Part shown: positions 52,438 through 61,503 of the stretch, piece after piece
Layout of the letters: each line of letters starts with the position of its first letter
Position numbering within the stretch: position 1 is the first letter of the stretch
NCBI RefSeq assembly: GCF_014203395.1
Contig: NZ_JACHIW010000001.1
Location: forward strand, 1,736,001-1,800,000
DNA from: Saccharopolyspora phatthalungensis
GTDB taxonomy: Bacteria > Actinomycetota > Actinomycetes > Mycobacteriales > Pseudonocardiaceae
DNA length: 64,000 bases
Direction of reading: 5' to 3'
The notes under the pieces: generated by a model
The model's input: the letters and a program-made list of their open reading frames with translations, nothing else
Database searches by the model: none
What the model was told of the DNA's origin: nothing
Position numbers and translations under genes: made by a program

Positions 52438-54078
52438 GTGGCCCTCATCGACACCGACCTGAGTTTCGATCCCCGCGACCCCTACTTCCCCACCCCCGGT
52501 GCCTCCGGGGTGGAATGGGCACTGCAGGTATTCACCACGGACAACGGCTACGGCATCGACGTCGATCGCGCGCACGTGCGCGAGGGCGACCGGGTGCACG
52601 TGCACGCCGACCGGTACGCCCGGCTCGGGCAGCAGCGGCCGGTCGAGGCCGGTGAGGTGGACGTCGAGGTAACCCGCAGGGTCGGCGCGCTGGAATGGTC
52701 GATAACGGTGCGCCACGACGAGCCCGTGAAGGCGGTGAAGTTGCTGCTCCGGGGCCTGCCGCCGGAGCAGCTCAGGGCCGGTTGGTGGACCCCGAACACC
52801 GGGCGCAGCTGGGCGCACGGCGTCAACGGCCAGCGGTTCCAGCTCGAATACCCCGGTCCGGACTGGGCGACGCCGTGGGTGGCCGCCGGCGACGAGCCCA
52901 ACGGGTTGGTGCTCAGCGTTCGCGATCCGCTGGTGCGGCGCAAGATCCTGCACCTCCACCACCCCGCCTACGCGCCGGGTCCGATCGCCGAGCTGGTGCA
53001 CGTCCCCTCCGCCTCGGCGCGCTCGACCACCTGCCAGGTGCCGTCGATCCGGCTGCGCCTGGGCGCCACCGAGCACAGCGCCGACGCGGACCTGGACGAG
53101 CACCTGTCCTTCGTGGAAGGTGCGCACAACCTGGTGCCGTGGTCGTCCCGCAAAGACGTGCCGGACTGGCTGCGCCAGACCGCACTGGTGGTGACGCTGC
53201 ACGGCCAGCACTGGACTGGCTACGTGTTCAACACGTTCGCGCAGATGGCGGAGGCGTTGCGGTTCGTCGGGCAGCACATCGAACCGCACCGGGTGCTCGC
53301 CTACCTGCCGGGCTGGGAAGGCCGCTATTACCACGCCTATCCGCAGTACCGCCCCGGCGAAGATCTGGGCGGCGCCGAGGGTTTCGCCGCGCTAGCGCAT
53401 ACGGCGCGGCAGCTGGGCGTGCGGCTGATGCCGATGTTCGGCGGGCACGGCGCGAACGTGACGCAGTACCCGACGTGGGAAAAGTCGGTGTTGCGCAACG
53501 ACACCAACCGCTACGTGGAACTGCTGAACCGGCCGGATTGGGACGGCGACCGGGTGGGCGAAGGCGATCAGGTCTTCCTCAACCCGGGCGAGCCGGAGTT
53601 CCGCGCCCACCTGGTGGAGTCGATCTCGGCGATGGCGCGGGACTTCGGCGTCGACGCGGCCTTCCTGGACACCTTGGGCTACTGGTTCAACGACCCGCGG
53701 TACGAGGTCATCGACGGTTACCGGCGACTGGCCGACGAACTGCGTCGCCGCCACCCCGGTCTGGTGCTCGCGACGGAGGGCTGGTGGGACGCGCTGTCCG
53801 CCATCTTCCCGCTCAGCCAGCACTGGAACGGCGCGGACCGGGACTTGCGCAAGCCCCGCGTGCTCGCGCGCTATGCGCGCACCACCGGCCATCTCGCGGA
53901 AGGAACCCCGGGACCGGGCAGCACTGGTGTGCACGAGAAGGGCTTCGTGCGGCGCAGGGACGATGTAGAACGCGAAGCCCACCTTCCGATCGTCGGCATC
54001 GTCGACGACACCCTGCCGGCCCACGCGGATGAGGTAGCGGCCATCTGCCGCTGGGCCCAGGACCACGCCCCCAAGTAG
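52438..54078 (+). CDS. Putative glycoside hydrolase (TIM-barrel, DUF6259-like)
   Basis: 546 residues, GTG with GGAGG seven bases upstream. N-terminal beta-rich part (about 1-230), then a barrel: VLAYLPGWEGRYYHAYPQYR, GVRLMPMFGGHGAN, FGVDAAFLDTLGYWFNDPR with a candidate nucleophile Asp, and LVLATEGWWDALSAIFPLSQ with a candidate acid Glu. Arrangement recalls GH36/GH114-like and DUF6259 families. No signal peptide, so a cytoplasmic or moonlighting substrate is likely. No sugar transporter adjoins it. Confidence 0.65.
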   Translation: MALIDTDLSFDPRDPYFPTPGASGVEWALQVFTTDNGYGIDVDRAHVREGDRVHVHADRYARLGQQRPVEAGEVDVEVTRRVGALEWSITVRHDEPVKAVKLLLRGLPPEQLRAGWWTPNTGRSWAHGVNGQRFQLEYPGPDWATPWVAAGDEPNGLVLSVRDPLVRRKILHLHHPAYAPGPIAELVHVPSASARSTTCQVPSIRLRLGATEHSADADLDEHLSFVEGAHNLVPWSSRKDVPDWLRQTALVVTLHGQHWTGYVFNTFAQMAEALRFVGQHIEPHRVLAYLPGWEGRYYHAYPQYRPGEDLGGAEGFAALAHTARQLGVRLMPMFGGHGANVTQYPTWEKSVLRNDTNRYVELLNRPDWDGDRVGEGDQVFLNPGEPEFRAHLVESISAMARDFGVDAAFLDTLGYWFNDPRYEVIDGYRRLADELRRRHPGLVLATEGWWDALSAIFPLSQHWNGADRDLRKPRVLARYARTTGHLAEGTPGPGSTGVHEKGFVRRRDDVEREAHLPIVGIVDDTLPAHADEVAAICRWAQDHAPK

Positions 54079-54199
54079 CCCGGACTCGCCGAACCCGCCC
54101 CGAACTTCCCAGGAACTGGGGAGCTTGCCGGGGCGCACAGGCTTCCGATTTTGCCTAAATTTGGGGAATTTGCCTGAATTCGGGACCCTTGCGGCGTGG

Positions 54200-54382
54200 T
54201 CAGCTGAGGGGGGAATTGCCGCGTTCGAAGTCGGGACTGCAGAGGTGCACGCCGTTGCCTTCGGGGCAGTCGTAGGTCACCAGGACTCCGCCGGACTCCA
54301 ACACCAGGCGATCGGCGGTCTCCCGCTCCAGGATCGCTCGGTGCTCGCATGCGGAGCATCGCGGCGCGCTGCTGTACCTCAC
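54200..54382 (-). CDS. Small four-Cys protein, zinc-ribbon-like
   Basis: 60 residues, GTG with GGAGG six bases upstream. MRYSSAPRCSACEHRAIL, later YDCPEGNGVHLCSPDFE: one CxxC pair and two later Cys, enough for one zinc site. Similar short proteins that look like DUF-type RNA/DNA-binding ribbons are widespread in Pseudonocardiaceae, but no name fits. Convergent with the glycoside hydrolase-like gene; an imperfect hairpin (54095-54135) and AT-rich repeats (54148-54183) lie between. Confidence 0.65.
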   Translation of the reverse strand: MRYSSAPRCSACEHRAILERETADRLVLESGGVLVTYDCPEGNGVHLCSPDFERGNSPLS

Positions 54383-54458
54383 TCACTGCCTCCGTTCCAC
54401 AGTCACCACCGGTCCCGTTGAACCTATGGGGTCGGGCCCCGGCCGCGGTGGACAACGC

Positions 54459-54502
54459 GCGATTTCAAGGGAAATCGACGGGTTGATTTCCCTTGAAGTC
54501 GC
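54459..54502. repeat. Hairpin repeat at the 3' end of the opp operon
   Basis: Arms 54459-54476 (GCGATTTCAAGGGAAATC) and 54485-54502 match at 17 of 18 bases with an eight-base loop. It spans the last codons and stop of the OppF-like gene. The architecture equals 58661-58710. Confidence 0.8.
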
Positions 54503-55574
54503 CGGCGGGGTGGGCTTCGTGCGGTTTCAGAAGGCCGTCGCGAATGTCCTCGGCGTAGTGGCACGCCACGCGATGCCCCGGTTTGAGCTCGCGCAGCTCG
54601 GGACGCTCCGTGTCGCACCGGGCCGGTTGCCGCCACGGGCATCGGGTGTGAAAACGGCATCCTGACGGCGGAGCGGCCGGCGACGGCAGGTCGCCGGAGA
54701 GCAGGATTTGCTCCCGCTCGTCCTCTACGGCCGGATCGGGCACCGGAACCGCCGAGAGCAACGCCTTCGAGTAAGGGTGCAGCGGTTCTTCGTACAGTTC
54801 GTCCGATGTGGACTCTTCCACGAGGCCGCCGAGGTACATCACCCCGACCCGGTCCGCGATGTGCCGCACCACCGCCAGGTCGTGCGCGATCACCAGGTAG
54901 GTCAACCCGAACTCGGACTGCAGGTCCTCCACCAGGTTCAGCACCTGGGCCTGCACCGATACGTCCAGCGCGGACACCGGTTCGTCGGCCACCACCAGGT
55001 CCGGCCCCACCGACAGCGCTCGGGCGATGCCGATGCGCTGCCGCTGCCCGCCGGAGAATTCGTGCGGGTACTTACGCAGCGACGTCGACGGCAGGCCCAC
55101 GGCCGACAGCAACTCGCGCAGCCGAGTGTCGGTGGCCGCCCGGTCGGTGTCCATCCCGTGCGCTCGCATGCCCTCGACCAGCAGCGACCGCACGGACTGC
55201 CGGGGGTCCAAAGAGGACAGCGGGTCCTGGAAGACCATTTGCATCCGGCGGCGCATCCGGCGCAAGGGCTCGCCCTTCATCCCGGCGAGGTCGACCCCGT
55301 CGAAGAGCACCTTGCCCGCGGTGGGTTTCTCCAGCCGCAGCACGGCGCGTCCCAGCGTGGACTTGCCGCAACCGGATTCCCCGACCAGGCCGTAGGTTTC
55401 GCCGCGCTCGATCCGCAACGACACCCCGTCCACTGCGTACACATAGCCGACCGTGCGGTCCAGCACCATGCCGCGCTTGATCGGGAAGTGCACCGCGATC
55501 TGATCGATCTCGACCAGTACGTCACCAGTGGCCGAATTCGCCGCAGCTTCCGTGTTCTCCGGCGTTTCCGTCAT
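54465..55574 (-). CDS. oppF: Oligopeptide ABC transporter ATP-binding protein (OppF-like)
   Basis: 369 residues from ATG 55574 ([18 protein letters not shown]), GGAG five bases upstream. Walker [10 protein letters not shown], signature [15 protein letters not shown], Walker [13 protein letters not shown], His loop VIAHD. The C-terminal oligopeptide-transporter domain has the CRFHTRCPW ... CDTERP cluster that may bind an iron-sulfur cluster. Works with the OppD-like ATPase. Its start overlaps a 38-codon ORF. The last codons lie in a hairpin repeat. Confidence 0.92.
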   Translation of the reverse strand: MTETPENTEAAANSATGDVLVEIDQIAVHFPIKRGMVLDRTVGYVYAVDGVSLRIERGETYGLVGESGCGKSTLGRAVLRLEKPTAGKVLFDGVDLAGMKGEPLRRMRRRMQMVFQDPLSSLDPRQSVRSLLVEGMRAHGMDTDRAATDTRLRELLSAVGLPSTSLRKYPHEFSGGQRQRIGIARALSVGPDLVVADEPVSALDVSVQAQVLNLVEDLQSEFGLTYLVIAHDLAVVRHIADRVGVMYLGGLVEESTSDELYEEPLHPYSKALLSAVPVPDPAVEDEREQILLSGDLPSPAAPPSGCRFHTRCPWRQPARCDTERPELRELKPGHRVACHYAEDIRDGLLKPHEAHPAGDFKGNQPVDFP

Positions 55575-55687
55575 GACCGCTCCACGAGGTCGTGCTGGCA
55601 AACCGGCCAGCTTGGCCATAGCGCGGGTCGTGAACGGCCGTACCGGTGCGATCCGAATTCTTCACGCACGCGCGAAGGGTCGCTCAT
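55571..55687 (-). CDS. Hidden 38-codon ORF linking oppD and oppF
   Basis: Starts [20 protein letters not shown] and ends [10 protein letters not shown]. Its ATG overlaps the OppD-like stop (TCATGA) and its stop overlaps the OppF-like start (TCATGA): a perfect four-base overlap on both sides across 109 bases. Basic and Arg-rich; no domain recognised. It may be a true subunit-like microprotein or a coupling ORF that carries ribosomes from oppD to oppF. Confidence 0.45.
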   Translation of the reverse strand: MSDPSRVREEFGSHRYGRSRPALWPSWPVCQHDLVERS

Positions 55688-56682
55688 GACGCCTCCATCG
55701 AAGTCGACATCGTCTCGCGCACTGGGTTGTGGCAGCGCAACAGCCGCGCCCCCGTGTCGATGCTCACGTCCGGGGTCTGCTGTTCGCAGACCTCCAACGC
55801 GTTCGGGCAGCGCGGGCAGAACGCGCACCCGGTGTCCCACGGGATGTTGTCGGTGATCGAGCCCTTGATCGGCGACAACCGTTGCCCGCGCGGCGAATCC
55901 AGCCGCGGGATCGACGCCAGCAGGCCCGCCGTGTAGGGATGTCGCGGGTGCGCGAACAACTCGTGCCGCAGCGCCCGTTCCACCACCCGGCCCGCGTACA
56001 GCACGTTCACCTCGTCGCACAGCCCTGCCACCACGCCCAGGTCGTGCGTGATCATGATCAGCGCGGTCTCGGTCTCGACGACCAGTTCCGCCAGCAGCCG
56101 CAGGATCTGCGCCTGGATCGTCACATCCAGCGCGGTGGTCGGCTCGTCGGCGATGAGCAGCCGCGGCTTGCAGGCCAGCGCCATCGCGATCAGCGCGCGC
56201 TGCCGCATGCCGCCGGAGAGCTGGTGCGGATACTCCTTCAGCCGCCGCCCCGGGTCCGGGATCCCCACCCGCCGCAGCAGGTCCTCCGCCGCCGGCATGG
56301 CGGCCTTGCGCGGCAGGCCGCGGTGCCGCTCGATGACCTCCGACACCTGCAAGCCGATCGGCACCACCGGGTTCAGCGACGTCAGCGGATCCTGGAACAC
56401 CATGCTCAGGTCGCGGCCGCGGCGCTGGTCGAGGTCCCGCCGGGGCAGCCGGAGCAGATCGGTGCCGTCGAAGGTGACCGAGCCGGACACCTCCGCACCG
56501 GTGCTCGGCAGCAGGCCCATGATCGCCAGCGAGGTGACCGACTTGCCGCAGCCGGACTCGCCGACCAGACCGACGGTGCGGCCCGGCTCGACGTCGAAGG
56601 AGATGCCGTCCACGGCGGTCACCGGCGGCTCGCCCTTGCGCGCGAAGACCACCGAGAGGTCGCGAACTTCCAGCAGTGCCAT
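55684..56682 (-). CDS. oppD: Oligopeptide ABC transporter ATP-binding protein (OppD-like)
   Basis: 332 residues. Walker [10 protein letters not shown], signature LSGGMRQRALIAMALAC, Walker B LLIADEPTTALD, His loop MITHDLGVV; C-terminal CAFCPRCPNALEVC cluster typical of OppD/DppD. Powers peptide import with OppF. Twelve bases separate it from the OppC-like gene. ATG is preceded by GGGTTC-type weak site (GGAGGG ten bases upstream). Confidence 0.92.
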   Translation of the reverse strand: MALLEVRDLSVVFARKGEPPVTAVDGISFDVEPGRTVGLVGESGCGKSVTSLAIMGLLPSTGAEVSGSVTFDGTDLLRLPRRDLDQRRGRDLSMVFQDPLTSLNPVVPIGLQVSEVIERHRGLPRKAAMPAAEDLLRRVGIPDPGRRLKEYPHQLSGGMRQRALIAMALACKPRLLIADEPTTALDVTIQAQILRLLAELVVETETALIMITHDLGVVAGLCDEVNVLYAGRVVERALRHELFAHPRHPYTAGLLASIPRLDSPRGQRLSPIKGSITDNIPWDTGCAFCPRCPNALEVCEQQTPDVSIDTGARLLRCHNPVRETMSTSMEAS

Positions 56683-56694
56683 GGGTTCCCTCCG

Positions 56695-57627
56695 TCAGCG
56701 CCGACGCTTCGGATCGAGCGCGTCCCGCAGCGATTCGCCGACCAGCGTGAACCCGAGCGCGACCAGGATGATGCAGCCAGCCGGCCAGAACGCCAGCTGC
56801 GGGTGCGAGTCGATGATGTTCTGCGCGCCGCCGAGCATCTGCCCCCATTCCGGCACCGAATCGTCGGCCGCGCCCAGCCCCAGGAAGGACAGCGCCGCCG
56901 CGTCGATGATCGCCACTGCCAGCACCAGCGTGGCCTGCACGATGACCGGCCCGAGCGCGTTCGGCAGCATGTGCCGGAACACGATCGCGCTCTCCTTCAC
57001 CCCCAGCGCCCGCGCCGCCAGCACGTGGTCGCTGGCGCGTTGCGCCAGCATCGTGCCGCGCAGCAGCCGTCCGAAGACCGGCACCTGCACGATCGCCACC
57101 GCCAGGATCACGGTGAACTGCGTCTGCTGCGCGAACAACGCGCCGATCGACACCGCCAGCAGCAGGGACGGCACGGACAGCATCACGTCGGCGATCCGCA
57201 TGACCACCGAGTCCACCCAACCGCCGAAGGCGCCGGCCAGGATGCCCAGCACCAGTCCGCCGCCGAGCCCGATCACGGTGGCCAGCACCGCGACCAGCAG
57301 CGTCTGCTGAGAGCCCAGCAGCAGCCGGGAGAACAGATCGCGGCCGTACTGGTCGCCGCCGAGCGGAAAACCCGGCTGCGGCGGGGGGATCGTGTTCTCC
57401 GCGCGGGAGACCTGCTGTTCCAGCAGGCGTTGCGCGCCATCGTGCGGAGCCAGGACCGGAGCTAGCAGCGCCAGCAGCACGAACGCGGCGATGATCAACG
57501 CGCCGACGACGAACACCGGGTTGCGCTTCAATCGCCGCCACGCCGACGCGGCCAGGCTCACCCCGGCGTCCGACGCGGTCCCCGCGAGTTCGTCGATCCG
57601 CTCCTTGCGCTGCGTTTTCAGCACCAT
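56695..57627 (-). CDS. oppC: Oligopeptide ABC transporter permease (OppC-like)
   Basis: 310 residues, six membrane helices, one N-terminal and five in the permease core. Conserved start FPLGGDQYGRDLFSRLLLGS and the ATPase-contact loop AARALGVKESAIVFRHMLPN. The extracytoplasmic segment after helix 1 is typical of DppC/OppC. Begins four bases after the OppB-like stop. Confidence 0.92.
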   Translation of the reverse strand: MVLKTQRKERIDELAGTASDAGVSLAASAWRRLKRNPVFVVGALIIAAFVLLALLAPVLAPHDGAQRLLEQQVSRAENTIPPPQPGFPLGGDQYGRDLFSRLLLGSQQTLLVAVLATVIGLGGGLVLGILAGAFGGWVDSVVMRIADVMLSVPSLLLAVSIGALFAQQTQFTVILAVAIVQVPVFGRLLRGTMLAQRASDHVLAARALGVKESAIVFRHMLPNALGPVIVQATLVLAVAIIDAAALSFLGLGAADDSVPEWGQMLGGAQNIIDSHPQLAFWPAGCIILVALGFTLVGESLRDALDPKRRR

Positions 57628-57631
57628 GACC

Positions 57632-58642
57632 TCACCGTGTCCGCAGTCGTGGGTCGATCAACGCGTACGAGAGGTCGACGATCAGGTTGACCAGCACGTA
57701 CACCATCGCGGAGGCCAGGATCACCACTTGAAGCACCGGAAAGTCCTTGCGCTGGAACCCGATCGCCACGGCCTGGCCGATCCCGGCGATGTTGAACACT
57801 CGCTCGGTCAGCACTGCCCCGGCGAGCAGCGCGCCGGTCTGCAGGCCGATCGTGGTCACCACCGGCAGCATCGCGTTGTGCAGGATGTGCCGACGCCGGA
57901 TCACCATGCCCGCCAAGCCTTTCGCCCGCGCGGTGCGCACGTAGTCCTCGTCCATCACATCCAGCACCGCGGCCCGGGTGATCCGGAAGATCACCGCGAA
58001 CGGGATGGTGGACAGCGCGATCGCCGGCAGAATCAGGTGCACGAACGAGTTCCACGCGGCGTCGAATTCACGGGTCAGGAGCCCGTCCAGGATGTAGAAG
58101 CCGGTCACCCGGGTCGCGTCCAGCCCGGTGTCCTGGCGACCGGAGGCGGGCAGCACGCCCAGCTCGATAGCGAACACGAACTTCAGCAGGAACGCCAGGA
58201 AGAACACCGGCACGGCAACACCGATCAGCGACCAGGTGATGCTCAGGTTGTCCAGCCAGCTGCCGCGTTTGCGGGCGGCCAAGTACCCGAGCGGGATGCC
58301 CACGACGACCGCCAGCAGCAGCGCCAGGATCGACAGCTCCAGCGTGGCCGGAAACCGGGTCAGGAATACCTCCAACGCCGGCGAACCGCGCTGCACGCCG
58401 GTCGACGTCCCGAAGTCGCCGGTGACCGCGCGTGCCAGGAAACGCCAGTACTGCACGAAGATCGGCTGGTCCAGGCCGAGATCGGCTTCCAGCCTGGCCC
58501 GTGCTTCGGGCGTGGCGCGGTCACCCAGCAGCGCCGAAACCGGACCGCCGGGCAACATCCGCAGCCAGGCGAACAGCAGCATCGACAGCACAACGACGAC
58601 CAGCGCCAGCTGCGCGAGTCGCCGGATCGTATAGCGCAGCAC
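57632..58642 (-). CDS. oppB: Oligopeptide ABC transporter permease (OppB-like)
   Basis: 336 residues, six membrane helices. N-terminal MLRYTIRRLAQLALVVVVLS, conserved LPGGPVSALLGD, and the coupling loop YVRTARAKGLAGMVIRRRHI. Forms the membrane pore with OppC. It is separated from the binding-protein gene by 78 bases that contain a long hairpin repeat. Confidence 0.92.
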   Translation of the reverse strand: MLRYTIRRLAQLALVVVVLSMLLFAWLRMLPGGPVSALLGDRATPEARARLEADLGLDQPIFVQYWRFLARAVTGDFGTSTGVQRGSPALEVFLTRFPATLELSILALLLAVVVGIPLGYLAARKRGSWLDNLSITWSLIGVAVPVFFLAFLLKFVFAIELGVLPASGRQDTGLDATRVTGFYILDGLLTREFDAAWNSFVHLILPAIALSTIPFAVIFRITRAAVLDVMDEDYVRTARAKGLAGMVIRRRHILHNAMLPVVTTIGLQTGALLAGAVLTERVFNIAGIGQAVAIGFQRKDFPVLQVVILASAMVYVLVNLIVDLSYALIDPRLRTR

Positions 58643-58660
58643 GAAACCCCCGTTTGGTGG

Positions 58661-58710
58661 CCGGCGATTTCACTGAAAATCAGCGCGTCGATTTCCAGTG
58701 AAATCGCCGG
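58661..58710. repeat. Hairpin repeat between oppA and oppB
   Basis: Arms 58661-58681 and 58690-58710 match at 20 of 21 bases (CCGGCGATTTCACTG core) with an eight-base loop. It sits right after the binding-protein stop, a place where such hairpins protect the upstream message and lower downstream expression. Confidence 0.85.
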
Positions 58711-58720
58711 CGTGGTCAAT

Positions 58721-60418
58721 TCACTGCCCCGAGACGCTCACCGACGCGAACTCCTCGGCGTTCAACGGCGAGGGCTGCAGCCCGTGGACCTTCGAGCTGG
58801 TCACGATCGCCGGTGGCGAGTGCGACAGCGGCACCGCGGGCAGGTACTCCGACAGCAACTTCCGGTTGATGTCTTGGTACATCTGGTTGCGTTTGGTCTC
58901 GTCCGGCTCGCCGTCGGCGGCTCGCAGCTGGGCCGCCAGCTCTTCGCCCCACGGCGAAGCGGCGGTGTAGAAGCGGTTGGTCGGCGTGCCGAAGAAGATG
59001 CCGATGAAGTTGTCCGGCGAGTTGAAGTCACCGGTCCAGCCGAGCAGGAAGATGTCCGCCCTGGCGTTGTCCACGTCGTCGATGTAGCCGCCGTTCCACG
59101 GCTTGCTCACCGGGTTGACGGTGATACCGGCGTCGCGCAGGTCCTCGGCGAGGGCGTTGTAGATGCCCTGGGGGTCCGGCATGTAGGGCCGGGTGACCTC
59201 GGTCGGCCAGTAGAAGTTCACCGTCAGGTTCGACGCGCCCGCCTCGGCGAGCAGTTGCCGGGCCTTCGCCGGGTCGTGCGGGTACTGCTGGACGTCCTGG
59301 GCGTAGCCGTCCACCGTGTTCGGGTAGAACTGGGTGGCCACCTCGGCGCCTTCCGGCAGGTTGGCCTTGACCAGCGTCTCCCGGTCCACCGCATAGGCCA
59401 GCGCCTGCCGCACCTTCAGATTCCGCAGCGCCGGATTGTTCTTCTGCGTGATGCCCAGGTACATGATGTTGAACGGGTCGCGGACCTGGACGTTGTTCCC
59501 GGCGTCGCGCAGCGCCTTGAGGTCGGCGGCGTTCGGCAGGTCGTAGCCGTCGATGGCGCCGGATTCGAGCTCCTGCTTGCGGACCGTCTCATCCGGGATG
59601 ATGCGGAAGATCAGCTCGTTGAGCTTGGCTTTCGTACCCCAGTACTGGTCGTTGCGGACCAGCTTGATGGTGCCGTTGCTCTCCTCGTAGGAGCCGAACT
59701 TGAACGGGCCGGTGCCGGTCGGATGGGCCTTGGCGTATTCCGGGTACACGAAGCTGTCGCCCTGCGCCTGCACGTTGTTCGCCTGGTACCGGTCCATCGC
59801 GGTCGGCGACTGCATGCTGAACGACGGCAGCGCGAGCAGGTCGGGGAACTTGGAGGTGGCGCGGGTCAGGTGCAGCACGGCGGTGGCCGCGTCCGGCGTC
59901 TCGCACGACTGGTACAGCGACGGGGTCTTGCCGTCGGCGAACCCGCCGAAGCTCCCGATCCAGTAGTAGGACAGCGCGTTGTTCTGACCGGCGCCGGTCT
60001 GGTTGAACATGCGCTGGAAGTTCTTGCACACCGCGTCGCCGTTGAAGTCGGTGTCGTCGTGGAACTTCACGCCCTGGCGGAGCTTGAAGGTCCAGGTCTT
60101 GCCGTCCGGGGTGTGCTCCCAGCTCTCGGCGAGCGCCGGTTCGACGTCGGCGGAACCCGGCTTGAATCCGACCAGGCCTTCCATGATCTGACGGGTGATC
60201 CGGAAGGTCTCGCCGTCGGATGCGTAGAACGGGTCGAACAGGTCGGGTGCACCGGCCGCGCCGAAGGTGAGTGTGCCGCCTGCACCGCCGCCCGCCTCGC
60301 GCTGCGATTGCGCACAGGCGGCGGCCAGCGAGGTGGTCGCGACGAGGGCGACGCCGGCGGCCACAACACGACGCCGCGTGCTCGGCGCGCGACGCGAAGC
60401 CGATGGAGCTCTACTCAT
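58721..60418 (-). CDS. oppA: Oligopeptide-binding lipoprotein (OppA-like)
   Basis: 565 residues, ATG start. Lipoprotein signal peptide: Arg-rich start (possible Tat-like SRAPSASRRAPSTRRR), hydrophobic VVAAGVALVATT, lipobox LAAAC with the lipidated Cys at about 35. SBP family 5: PALAESWEHTPDGKTWTFKL, LRQGVKFHDDTDFNGDAV, LKVRQALAYAVDRE. Captures peptides outside the membrane and delivers them to OppBC. First gene of the operon. Confidence 0.92.
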   Translation of the reverse strand: MSRAPSASRRAPSTRRRVVAAGVALVATTSLAAACAQSQREAGGGAGGTLTFGAAGAPDLFDPFYASDGETFRITRQIMEGLVGFKPGSADVEPALAESWEHTPDGKTWTFKLRQGVKFHDDTDFNGDAVCKNFQRMFNQTGAGQNNALSYYWIGSFGGFADGKTPSLYQSCETPDAATAVLHLTRATSKFPDLLALPSFSMQSPTAMDRYQANNVQAQGDSFVYPEYAKAHPTGTGPFKFGSYEESNGTIKLVRNDQYWGTKAKLNELIFRIIPDETVRKQELESGAIDGYDLPNAADLKALRDAGNNVQVRDPFNIMYLGITQKNNPALRNLKVRQALAYAVDRETLVKANLPEGAEVATQFYPNTVDGYAQDVQQYPHDPAKARQLLAEAGASNLTVNFYWPTEVTRPYMPDPQGIYNALAEDLRDAGITVNPVSKPWNGGYIDDVDNARADIFLLGWTGDFNSPDNFIGIFFGTPTNRFYTAASPWGEELAAQLRAADGEPDETKRNQMYQDINRKLLSEYLPAVPLSHSPPAIVTSSKVHGLQPSPLNAEEFASVSVSGQ

Positions 60419-60461
60419 GGAAGCACCTCGGTGTGTTTCAGGTCTCAGAGTTCCGTGAGAC

Positions 60462-60526
60462 TAACTCGCGTTAGAAGTTCGATGGGGCACCTGAGGTTAC
60501 GATCCCACTACTTAGGGATTCCTAAG
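60462..60526 (-). promoter_or_regulatory. Two palindromes in the opp promoter region
   Basis: CTAAC TCGC GTTAG (60462-60475) and CTTAGG GATT CCTAAG (60511-60526), both with four-base spacers and sharing CTTAG/GTTAG-like half-sites, lie 44-108 bases upstream of the binding-protein start. They are candidate operator sites. Bases 60527-60755 otherwise show no gene. Confidence 0.45.
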
Positions 60527-60755
60527 ATTAGGCCGATTTTTTCGGTCTTCACCCATCTGGGCGAGACTATTGGGCTATTCAGACGCCCCGGAAGAATGAC
60601 CGGATAACCCGGGAAAACCGGTAAAAAGAATGTGGAAACAAACCTCTGCGGCGACCGGTTCTCACGACGAGTCCACCCGCGACGATGCCCGGAGACTTGA
60701 CTCCGTGTGAACGACGTTTGACACCGCCGGATGAGAGTGGGCGCAGGTAATTGCG

Positions 60756-60795
60756 GGTGAGTGCTTCGGGGGCTTATTCCCCCGAAGCACTCACC
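60756..60795. terminator. Terminator hairpin downstream of recR
   Basis: 17-bp perfect stem GGTGAGTGCTTCGGGGG / CCCCCGAAGCACTCACC with loop CTTATT, 25 bases past the recR stop on the minus strand. The strongest hairpin of the window. Confidence 0.8.
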
Positions 60796-60820
60796 GGGCC
60801 TGATCAGGCGAAAAGCGCAG

Positions 60821-61417
60821 CTACATCGCGCGGCGGCCGGAGAGCGCTCGGCCGAGCGTCAGCTCGTCGGCGAACTCCAGGTCGCCGCCCATCGGCAGGC
60901 CGGACGCCAGCCGGGTGACCGTCAGGCCCGGGAAGTCCCGCAGCATCCGCACCAGATAGGTCGCGGTCGCCTCGCCCTCGGTGTTCGGGTCGGTCGCGAT
61001 GATCACCTCGGTGATCTCGTCCTGCCCGATCCGAGCCAGAAGCTCGCGCACCCGCAGCTGGTCCGGCCCGACCCCGGACAGCGGATCCAGCGCGCCGCCA
61101 AGCACGTGGTAGCGCCCCTTGAACTCGCGGGTGCGTTCGACCGCCAGCACGTCCTTGGGCTCCTCGACGACGCACACCAGCGTCGTGTCGCGCCGGGTAT
61201 CCCGGCAGATGCGGCAGGTCGTCTCCTCCGAGACGTTGCCGCAGACCTCGCAGAACACCACGCCTTCCTTGACCTTCTGCAGGACTTCCTGCAACCGGGT
61301 CACGTCCGCGGGCTCGGCCGCGAGCAGGTGGAAGGCGATGCGCTGCGCGCTCTTCGGGCCGATGCCCGGCAACCTGCCGAGCTCATCGATCAAATCCTGA
61401 ACCGGACCTTCGTACAC
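60821..61417 (-). CDS. recR: Recombination mediator protein RecR
   Basis: 198 residues, GTG start. Loads RecA in the RecFOR pathway. Helix-hairpin-helix [20 protein letters not shown], four-Cys zinc finger [18 protein letters not shown], Toprim domain with [24 protein letters not shown] and the end [11 protein letters not shown]. Downstream partner of ebfC, as in most bacteria. Confidence 0.96.
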   Translation of the reverse strand: MYEGPVQDLIDELGRLPGIGPKSAQRIAFHLLAAEPADVTRLQEVLQKVKEGVVFCEVCGNVSEETTCRICRDTRRDTTLVCVVEEPKDVLAVERTREFKGRYHVLGGALDPLSGVGPDQLRVRELLARIGQDEITEVIIATDPNTEGEATATYLVRMLRDFPGLTVTRLASGLPMGGDLEFADELTLGRALSGRRAM

Positions 61418-61442
61418 TTATCGCTCGTTTCCAGGAATCCCC

Positions 61443-61501
61443 GCAGTTTCAACTGAAACTGCACTCCACATCGGCTGGTGCGCAGTTTCAATTGAGACCG
61501 C
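61443..61501. repeat. Twin palindromes GCAGTTTCA.. between ebfC and recR
   Basis: GCAGTTTCAACTGAAACTGC (61443-61462) is nearly self-complementary and is followed after 19 bases by a diverged copy (61482-61501, 16 of 20 identical). It resembles the TTTCA...TGAAA core of the hairpin repeats at 54459 and 58661 but with different flanks. Confidence 0.6.
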
Positions 61502-61503
61502 GA

